Shown: positions 54,791-64,000 of the stretch, in pieces | Layout of the letters: every line of letters starts with the position of its first letter | Numbering within the stretch: position 1 is the stretch's first letter | NCBI GenBank assembly: GCA_003344405.1 | Contig: NOWV01000224.1 | Location: forward strand, 46,501-110,500 | Source of the DNA: Trichoplax sp. H2 | Lineage: Eukaryota; Placozoa; Uniplacotomia; Trichoplacea | Direction of reading: 5' to 3' | Length of the DNA: 64,000 bases | The notes under the pieces: generated by a model | Told to the model about the DNA's origin: nothing | Seen by the model: the letters and a program-made list of their open reading frames with translations, nothing else | Database searches by the model: none | Position numbers and translations under genes: made by a program

Positions 54791-56596
54791 GCTGCTCAAA
54801 ATTTCCCGCCAATATCCCAAAACAACTTGAACATGCCAAAACAAAGAGCGATATTGTGCTACCACCACTGAGGAGTGCCAACGACTGATGTCAGTATGAA
54901 GACTATCGGATGGACGATACAGTACCCTATCGACGACGTCTCTTCATACTAAACACGCTGACAAACTGGAATTGAGGTGCGTGGCCAGAGGTCAGTGTCG
55001 TCACGTCAGGCAAAACCAGCTTCACTCGACTACTACGGTCAACCGCTGCATTATCGTCACCCTACGAACGCGTCGAGCGAGTCCGATCGCCAAGGCAACT
55101 TTCTCCATTTCCTTCAATTTCTCCAAGCAATCTCTTCCAAAAGAAATCTTCCACTCATTTTGGATCTTTTTCATAGTTGAAAACCAATCCTTTTTAGCCT
55201 TACCATATCAAAGACAGAGGAAGAAAACATGTGGAATAATAACTGTAAGGAGAATTAGGCTTGAAGTCAAGCAAATGTAGAGTAAAGCTAGCCGACAGCA
55301 TGATCAACGTATCTTGATGTGGCCACAGGCAGTGTGTTGATCATTCGGGCAATGGATCCAAGATGGGAATCAGAATGGTCATGATACCCCAAATCATCAT
55401 TTGCAGTATATTCAACGTTGACTGATGCAATTGCGGATGGCCCGAATGAGATAGACACTGCCTGCATACGCACATCATGGAGGAGAGGCATTTGTATTGA
55501 ATTTTAACAACGTTCCTCTATTTCTTCTTTTTCTATTTTAGATAGTAATAATAACTTCAATAACTATCAGGTAAGTCAATGTCTATCAAGGAACGTATAG
55601 GTGGATAATATCTTTTGCCATCCATGATGATCATGTCATTGTAGAGCTTGTGATATCGAGAGGATATTTTCTATCTCGGTGATGATTACATCAGCCTCAA
55701 TTTAAGTGCAATTACCGCACAGTCCATACTTGAAGTTCTTCATTTCGTCATAGCACCTCTATCATGGTAATAGCATTGCACACAGGAGCGACAACAACTT
55801 CTCCATACCATTTGCTATGAACTCATCGTGCTCACTACGAGTAGATCCACATGTTACGCTAATATTTTGATCTATTGAAATAACTTGATGTTATACGCTA
55901 ATTGAATTCAGGATGATTTACTGCATTTTGGAGATACTTGGGTGCCAGACATGGCGAAAAGCGATTACTGTAACCGCTTTTGTCAAGTCCTGGTTATTGT
56001 ATAGGCCGTACCTGAGGGGATGGATGCACTCCATAAATTGAGATTGTAACTAGTAATACACATTGATCGAACAATCATAGAATTGAAAGATTGATCAGTA
56101 TTCGTGACTCTATTACTATCTTGTGCTGTAGTCCATCATACTACGCAGAATACTGCTGATAGAGCCAAGTAAAATAAGTGTATGCGCGTCTACCAATATG
56201 CTGATACACACTCGTAGACAGTACAGTAGCGTTGTACCTGCTAGAATGAAGGAATGACAGTATACAGTATGTGTATAAGGAACAAAATCATGCATATTGC
56301 ATAGTAGCTGCTGTTTAAAATCTTTGCGACAACAACGCAATGAAGCAATACTGTAGTCACTTAGAAATGGTAATGATTCTAATCATGTGCACTGTATGAT
56401 ATCCTTATGTTGCCACAGTGTGTGATTAGTTAGCAAAGGCGATCGAATGGTAGATGGAATGAGCTGTAATTGAAACGATCTGCACGGATCAAAATCCATC
56501 ATCGTTTGAAAATCTCAGTAATTGCTGTATAATCGCAGCTAAATTGCTTACTATTTAATTTCCATATGAAATGACCGTATACTGCCTTTACAGTCC

Positions 56597-58730
56597 ATGG
56601 ATGTAGGTGGCGGAAGTAATTTCGGTGGTGGAATTAGTGGTGGTGGCGGCGGTTTCATTCAGGATCAACCTAGGGGTACTTCTGGTTCCGGTACTCCAAT
56701 TTCTGGATCACAAGATAAAAAGGTATTGTTTTGATGTACTAGAGTGTGTAGACATAAATTCAAATTATGCCTGGTGTTCATTCTTGATGATACCATGGTT
56801 ATCACAAGATATCATAAAAATCACTACTGACAATAGTAACATTTTATATTGCACATTTTTTTCTTGATTTGGATATTTCAACTTATCTGTCCATGGTACA
56901 CTGTTAGAATACGAACAGAACTCATTCGTTGATACCTGTTACCGTTGCCCAATTGTTAAAAGCTACAGAAGATCAAGGTGACACTTATCAAATTTCTGGA
57001 CGAGAAGTTTATCAGGTAGATTGATAACTTTATCAATTCTATGTAGAACAAAATTCCAGGCGTGAGATTGATCACTACTATTAAAGCAATTGCATAAAAT
57101 CCAACGGCATGAGCAATCTATGCCTGGATGTTCATAAGAACTAAAAAAGTCATCAAGTGTGCTAGCTAGTTCGAAAGAATAGAAATTTTTTTTGTATAGT
57201 ATTTGTGTATAGGATTCCATAATAGGTATAGCATTATTTACTACCTATATGCTAATCAATATATAGCTTCAAATATAAAAATCCTGAATTGTTCAACATG
57301 ATTAGATTACCTTTGTTGGCGTGATAAGATCTGTTACAGAATCGGCAGCTTATACTCAATATGCAGTTGACGATATGACCGAATCACCAATATCTGTACG
57401 TCGATGGGTAGACTCTGAGGTAAGCTGCAATATGTACTCTACACTTGCGGATGTATAGTATACAAGTGGACATTAGTCTAATAGCATATCTAAGTATTTA
57501 GATGAGGCAAATTATCGTATCTATAAGTAGCCTAGTTGCCAGCATGAATATGCAACTATTCGAACGATATAGTCTGAATGCTCTAACCAGTATAGCTTAG
57601 GGAAAAACACATCTTAAAATTCTCGAATTAAATCGGAATCTATCAAATATAACATAGGCTTTACCGTTTTTTTTTATATATTTTCGTAGGAGACCGCAAA
57701 CGATCGTAATCGAAAATCTGATTGCAGGTCTGTCCACTTATAGCTCTAAGTAAACTACCACAGAAAATTTTCATCGGAAGGAGTTATATATTTCAATGAA
57801 ATCAATGTATACTTATCTTTGCTTTAATTCTGATTGTTACCTACAGAGAGGATACATATGTTAGAGTAGTTGGTCATTTACGTGCTTTGCAAGGAGTCCG
57901 ATATGTCATGGCAATAAATATTCAGCCAATCGAAGACTGCAACGAAATAACGTATCATATCTTAGAAGTTATACATTCACATTTGTTGCAAACTAAGGGC
58001 CCCGCTATAGTACGAATCTTTATCACTACTGCAAATTGATTTAATACATTGAATGTAAATGTTAAGCCTGCCTGTATATAAAAGATTACTATTTATCTTT
58101 AATATGTTGAACAACTTATTTGCAGCCTACGACCGAACATAAGAACACCAGTAACGTAATACAAACAGATTTCGCTGGAGGGAATGAAATCAAGAGTTTA
58201 TCCGGGCTACAGCAGCAGGTCAATTGTTTGACTGTAACATATGATTTGATTGTAGGAATTATATGTATTGATGTCGTTTCTTATAGCAGCAATTTAGATG
58301 TTATGCAAGTGTACTGTATACTTTCAATTATACAATAATTTAAAAATTAGTTTAATAACTGTTATTGACATGGTTATCAAAACAGGTTTACAGCTGTATT
58401 AGCGCTTCAAATGCAGACCAAGGTCATTCTATCAGAGAAATTTCTCAAAGATTGCGCGGCATTTCTGAAAATGAAATCAGGTCAGTACGTGCAAAGTGAT
58501 ACATAACTTGTTAAATTTGTGAATCAGTATCTTAGAATTTAGCAATTTTATACCTGTCCAAGGAAAAGGATGTAATCTATAAACAATTTAAAGCGTAAGG
58601 TTGCATCATCTCAATGAATAACTCTGGTTTTGATTTTTATTTCAGAAATGCTACTGAATTTTTAAGCAAAGAAGGTCACATTTATTCCACTATTGATGAC
58701 GATCATTTCAAATCTACGTATTCGTCTTAA
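56597..58730 (+). CDS. RPA2: Replication protein A 32-kDa subunit (RPA2)
   Basis: Middle subunit of the nuclear single-stranded-DNA-binding RPA heterotrimer, acting in replication, repair and checkpoint signalling. Exons: 56597-56722, 56908-57015, 57306-57419, 57690-57727, 57847-58009, 58126-58218, 58386-58480, 58646-58730; 273 residues against 270 in human. The N-terminal 42 residues are a Gly/Ser-rich tail with a T-P (33-34) and an S-Q (38-39), the expected place for CDK and ATM/ATR-type phosphorylation. The OB fold follows: [67 protein letters not shown] linker leads to the C-terminal winged helix, ending [20 protein letters not shown], almost identical to the human C-terminus. Every junction keeps frame; the donor ending exon 5 (58009) was chosen for frame and GT. 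An AATAAA follows about 180 nt after the stop. Confidence 0.96.
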
Positions 58731-61700
58731 GTATTTCATAACCCTGGCAAGACATCAGATGCCGAACAGTACTTGATCTTTGATGATACATCATGATCAA
58801 CTATTTTGTAATGTATTATTAAACTTGAGTCCTAGAATGTAGTTAACCACCATCTCTAACCTATATGTATGTAACATTGTTTACGTCGATAAAGTTATTC
58901 ATGATTAATAAATTAACAAATAAATTACGTCCTAAATATGCAACGAGACTCAATTTTCCAAATCTACCACACTCGTATGAACTAACACTGTGTAGGATCC
59001 TACGTAGCAATTGATGAATTGACTAAATTTAGTTAGTAAATATGGACTTTCATATCGATTCGATAATTATAATTCACTATCATTTTATACTATACGTAAT
59101 ACATAATTAGATAATTTTGCAGACTAATTCACAATAGAAAGAATATGAATGATAGCATCATAAACTGCAAAATAATGAATGCTGAATGTATGAAATGACG
59201 AAAGCTCATTCATAAGCCGAATACTAAGTGAATGATTTTAATTAGATATTTACTGGAAATAACAATAGTGAAATCTAATGTTCACCATCAGTAGTATTTA
59301 TAAGATCATAAATTATTCTAACAGTGCTGATATTATATGAGCTGATACTGTACACAAAATCATATAACAGTGTACAATAAGAGACATGCTGTACATCTAT
59401 CGAAAGCAGCTTTGTTATTAAAGAAGGAATGCATTGCTCTAGCTTACTATCTCTTGAGCATGGCTGAGTTACCTTTCATGTGCAGTGCATCTACTATCGC
59501 AAGTAATAACTAATATGCAGTATTCGCAAAACGCTTTGGCCTGAGATCGCAATTACACGGAGATACTAGATATTTCTAATTTCATATTATTAATATGAAG
59601 TATTTTAAATAAATCAATCGAAGCTGTAATCATAACAGGGTTCCTGTCATTAACGGGCTTATTGCTTTTATAACGATCTTACTAAATATGTCATAAGTAC
59701 ATCACTGTTTGCACGACTCTCGAATTGAAACTAGATATCAAGATGCAAGAATTTGCTGGTTCTATTATTTAATTACAACTATCCATTTTATCGCCATCAA
59801 GAATCAGTCGAACCAATACAAATTTGTACAGTATATGCTGTATTGCTAATGTAGTCATTGACAAGTATGGGACTGATTCACGTAAATAAGCGGTCAAAAA
59901 TTAAGGGACAAAATTACAAAAGAATATCTGCCTACTGTTTCATAGGTAGACGAAGTAGACCTCCAATGTTAAAATATAATGGTTATAATATCTTGTACTA
60001 TCTAGTAGATCCTTTCATGATTGAAGGCAATGCAACAATAGTATGTTGATCAATGTCTACTTAGACGGGTTACGTTAGTAGTAGATACTTTTTAAAACGT
60101 TAGCCATTGTAAAAGAAAAAAAAACTTAATATTAGTAGGAACACAGTTGCGAATGGGGTTGAAAAGCTTGAGAATATTTCCATACATCAGCGTAATTTGC
60201 ATTTTAATTTCTGATATTATACACTATCCATAAGAGTATCTGCGCGTTTATTGTCTATATCTGCTTACTCTTATAGATCAATTGCCAATCAGTGTATTGT
60301 TCGCAGTTCAAAAGGATTGGAATAATTGTTTGATTAATTATTTATACTGAAAATTTATTATATTGGCAAAGTATGATTGATAGGCTAGCTATCGCCAACA
60401 GCTGGAAAGCCTACAAGATAGAGTACACTAAGCTAGATGATTTTACTATAGTTGCTTTAGCATTCAATACGGCAGGTGAAAGAAATACTTGAACAAGATA
60501 GCAGCTAAACAAAATTGAAGAGCGAAAATATTCCGTTCAGTAAAATATTGAATACCTCACCTTTACGTATTTAATTTTATTGCTGATTATCAGTAAGTTG
60601 GCTAACAAGGTTAGTAAATCCGTTGCTAAATAATTTTCCTATACTCATTAGACGTGCATATCTAATGATCATGACAAGAACTATTCGAGACTACCCAGTA
60701 CTGTCGCAAAAGAGAACTTTGCAATACTTTCGATATCCGAAGAAGCTTCCGCAATGACGATCAAAATCAATCCGCTTTAAGTAGAGTAATAAAGCGATAC
60801 ATTATTAAAGAATTTCTTCTAGCATGTCTAAATCGATTACTTGACTGACAAATTGCTATTCTTGATACGATAAAGTGTAATATCTAGCAATTTCTTCAAT
60901 TTTTTTTTCATAACAGTAGATATTCTGCTACAGCTAAATGGAATTGAGATTATAAATTTTTCGCTTACATATTAATTCAGTATCATGCATTTGGGTAGTT
61001 ACGGTAATAAATTTAAAGCAATGATATTTTATTGGCTGATATCTTAATGAAATTTGACGTTAAAGCTCTATTGCAGAGAAAAGTTTATTCATACTGTAAA
61101 AATGGGCCACAAAAAACAGAATTATGAAATATGATTTACATTTCGCAATTACCGGACTTATAAATTCATTCTCAATGGGAAGTCTTTGAATAAGTACCAA
61201 CATCATATTAAGTATTAATTTGAGGATAACTTTTTCAAAATGATTGGACACTATGTGATGCTATTATAAGGGTAGAAATAAGTTTTAAAAGCTTGTTATG
61301 GATTAAAAAAATCCAATTCGATCATAAGGGTCACATTTTGCCTAAGTAAATGAATTTCGTTTTGGTAGAAATGATTCTTTTATTGGAGAATCTCAATCCA
61401 TGTTGTAGTAGATGTTGAAGTCTAACATTTTAAAATTACCCGTGTACCATTCATCAAAGGTAGTTTAAAAAATACAGGGAACAGCATTGTTATTGACTAG
61501 CTTTAATACACCATCCTATTTCATCTATTTTTTTTTTCTGCTGCTGAGGAAAGTTCTCAGTTATAAATTTCCTTTACAACTTTGTCAGTATACTGGAGAT
61601 GGTACTGAAAGATTTTAAATAGAATGTAAAAATTTTGTCTCGGCTTTATACTTCAACACGTCATCAGGAAATAATTTTTTCGATTCTTCGTCATCGCATT

Positions 61701-62160
61701 CATGTACTGTATATGCATGACAAAAATTGCGCTATCAATTTTATCATTTCAATACTCGTCTAGCTAGTCTAATGTAAACTATAAATCTATTTTGAATTAG
61801 TTTCATTATGCTACAGTTTACTAAATTGCAGATTGAAGACAGAAGCAGATCGATTTATAGGCATGATAAAACATAAAATAGTACGAGCAATTTTATCATT
61901 GCATTACTGATCTATCTGAGGACATGGTATTAGCTACTTGAATTATAATGATCACTGCATCATGGGCTACCACTAGTCTACTACCCATTTTACCATTTAT
62001 TTAAATAAACTATTCAAAAATTGACGCGATTTCCATGTTCGATATAGAACTTGACATAGTATACTACCATGATGAAACGAATTCAAAATAGCTTGATAGT
62101 TTTGCATGGGACTAGATTAGCCTATTTTATAAGAATCAATGGCGATATTGAAAACGTACT
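58731..62160. other. Gene-poor AT-rich region downstream of RPA2
   Basis: Includes the RPA2 3' UTR. Two unrecognised 63-codon frames (59858-60049 plus and 61060-61251 minus) are the only ones of note. No tandem array, tRNA or conserved exon was seen by eye. Confidence 0.45.
58907..58912 (+). promoter_or_regulatory. Polyadenylation signal AATAAA for RPA2
   Basis: Canonical AATAAA in the sequence attaataaattaac, 177 nt after the RPA2 stop, with a second aataaa about 10 nt further on. The spacing is reasonable, but such motifs arise easily in AT-rich DNA. Confidence 0.5.
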
Positions 62161-62169
62161 GCTCAACAC

Positions 62170-62960
62170 TGGAGATCAAAATATTAAAGACTAGCTTTTC
62201 ATCCATGATACACGAATAAAAAAACTGATGAAGATATCAATGCTTCATCTATAGTTGTAATACACTTTACTACTGTATCTATCCAATCATAGCTTAGGTG
62301 GAAATATCTCAACATTACTCATTTCCTTCCTCCTAGTTCAACCAGAAATAGATCAAGACTCTCTTTTCATCTATTTCTAACTGCTCCGTCGAATCAAAAA
62401 AAAATTGATTAAGGCATCGGTTGTTCACCCTAGAACAGACGTAATATCCTTCACTACTATATCTATCTAGGCACTTATCAAACCATAACTTAGCTGGAAA
62501 TATCTCAACATCACTAGTTTTACATCATCCGAGTTGAAGTAGAAATAGATCAAGACTCTCTTTTCATCTATTTCTAACTACTCCTTCGAATCCCAAAAAA
62601 TTAATTGAGACATCGATGCTCCATCATAGAATAGTCGTTCTATCCTTTACGACTGTCTCTATCAAACCCCAACTTAGCTGGAAATATTTCAACATCTGTA
62701 GTTGAATATCATCCGAGTTGAAGCAGAAATAGATCAAGACTCTCTTTTCATCTATTTCTAACTACTCCTTCGAAATAAAAAAAAATTGATTGAGACATCG
62801 ATGCTCCATCATAGAATAGTTGTTCTATCCTTTACGACTGTCTCTATCAAACCCCAGCTTAGCTGGAAATATTTCAACATCTGTAGTTGAATATCATCCG
62901 AGTTGAAGCAGAAATCGATCAAGACTCTCTTCTCATCCATTTCTAGCTACTTGATAACAA
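62170..62960. repeat. Tandem array, ~185-bp unit, 4 copies
   Basis: Anchors (gaaatatctcaacat or gaaatatttcaacat) lie near 62301, 62497, 62681 and 62864, giving periods of 196, 184 and 183 bp. The unit contains gatcaagactctcttttcat, atttctaactactccttcga and gagacatcgatgctccatca. The first copy is the most diverged. Confidence 0.9.
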
Positions 62961-64000
62961 GTACGTTATTTACCATACTCTTATAAAGGATGCAATCATA
63001 ATAAAAGTACAAGGAGATTCTTCCAGTATCCTCCTTCCAACTATTTCCTATGAAAGCCATTGCAGTCCAGGCTGCTGTATCCCCCTAATCCTAGACCTAA
63101 ACGAATCATAACAGAATTTGATTTTTCATCGCCGCTAGTCGACTCTAATAGTAAAACATCCATCACCTCCTATAAGTGATATAAAAGATGGAAAAGGAAA
63201 ATACTACTCAAGTATAGAAAGAGTATAAAAAATTGGGACAAGTTATTGTTCTCCTACCAAGCCAAACGATTTCTATAGCTAGTAATGAACATCTTCTCAT
63301 CAATAAAGTCTCCCATCCATTTGTAATGGATGGACTAGTGAAGAAGAAGACTGACTTAATAGAGTATGGCGGCCGACAGTATTGAGTCTCTTGAAGGCTG
63401 GAAAAGCCTATACGATACTATAGATGAGTCAAGCAAGAGACGATTTTATAAGTGCCATCGTATCAAAGAGACAATCATTCATTATGGTACAATAACAACG
63501 ATCACGTGATAACCAACACCACCAGCGCCTATTGTTCACAAAGAATAGATCTTGTTTAGTTCTGACGCTCTAAATCACTTAATTTCCTTATGGCTCATCG
63601 CTGTGTTATAGAGCGCTTGGAAAGACAAATTAAATCGTGATATCAATTCATTTTGCATTTATTCCACTCTTAAATAATCTCCTTACTCTGGTTCATCATC
63701 TTAGTGAGATAAATACTTCCACTGACAAGGCAATTGAATATTGAAGTATTGATACAAGGTGCTACTAGGTAAGGTTCCAATTTACAAATCGACACCTTCA
63801 TGTTCGTATATCTGTTTTAGTCGCTGTTTATTAGTATGTAAGCTAGCCATTTTATCCAGTATATTAGAATCTTTCCTGTAAGAATAGATAGAATTTCACG
63901 GAAGAGTGAATGGCACTATGGACACTTGTACAATGTACAGTTATTTGTATGGTATGCTTCAGTTTGAATCATGCATGCAGTGACGGACAATATCAAATTC
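62961..64000. other. Right end of window
   Basis: Apart from a possible first exon at 63366 (listed separately) and a small inverted repeat, ccatccatt-tgt-aatggatgg near 63313-63333, nothing is recognised. A gene could continue past the window edge. Confidence 0.35.
63366..63512 (+). CDS. Possible first coding exon of a gene running off the window
   Basis: An ATG at 63366 in the context agtATGgcggcc opens a frame to the stop at about 63510, starting MAADSIESLEGWKSLYDTID. The start context and early residues look like a genuine animal N-terminus, and GT dinucleotides near 63485 (tatggtaca) and 63507 (cacgtgat) could be donors. No family is recognised and no second exon was identified before the window ends. 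It may equally be a chance frame. Confidence 0.25.

Larger units (their letters stand above)
53914..56596. other. Divergent intergenic region between the STAND gene and RPA2
   Basis: Both neighbours are transcribed away from this stretch, so both promoters lie here. It holds a dense set of inverted repeats at 54.3-54.8 kb and several unrecognised 60-100-codon frames (54160-54429 and 54451-54684 minus, 54972-55280 plus, among others). Composition is GC-richer around 54.85-55.1 kb. No conserved gene is seen. Confidence 0.4.

Overview
The window looks like nuclear DNA of a simple animal, most probably a placozoan (Trichoplax or a close relative). It is AT-rich. Its multi-exon genes have short GT-AG introns, mostly about 60-150 bp, and the recognisable proteins are animal families: SETDB1, HIPK, RPA2 and an animal-type transaldolase. 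The organism call is an inference from gene content and architecture; no rRNA or mitochondrial marker is present.

Layout. 1-6180 is almost entirely satellite-like tandem arrays (five families) with one 20-N gap inside duplicated sequence. 6683-13534 (+) carries a SETDB1-like H3K9 methyltransferase gene reconstructed here in 26 exons, with its 5' end unresolved. 14730-15695 (-) is an intact, intronless transaldolase. 15950-24560 is a second block of minisatellites (units of about 33, 78, 80, 90 and 155 bp). 25185-32688 (+) is a second SETDB1-like gene in 30 exons, a tandem paralogue of the first with many exons of identical length and phase. 32689-44436 is gene-poor, with repeats at 37.7-39.6 and 41.0-41.4 kb and two more 20-N gaps. 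44437-47888 (+) is a HIPK-family kinase in 8 exons. 50842-53913 (-) is an intronless 1023-codon STAND NTPase with an N-terminal nuclease-like domain and C-terminal TPRs. 56597-58730 (+) is RPA2 in 8 exons. 58731-64000 has one more tandem array and one possible first exon near the right edge.

The genes do not form a pathway: they cover heterochromatin, the pentose phosphate pathway, stress and transcription kinase signalling, replication and repair, and probable innate immunity. The most interesting item is the STAND protein. Its N-terminal region has the D...Q-x-K pattern of PD-(D/E)XK nucleases in front of an NB-ARC-type ATPase and TPRs, an architecture reminiscent of bacterial anti-phage STAND proteins, and it is coded without introns in an intron-rich neighbourhood. 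Other points are the SETDB1 tandem pair with two copy-specific introns, and three N-gaps whose flanks are duplicated, which suggests unmerged haplotypes in the assembly. Splice models were made by eye from reading frame, GT/AG sites, paralogue comparison and remembered family sequence. Total coding length is a multiple of three for each spliced model.
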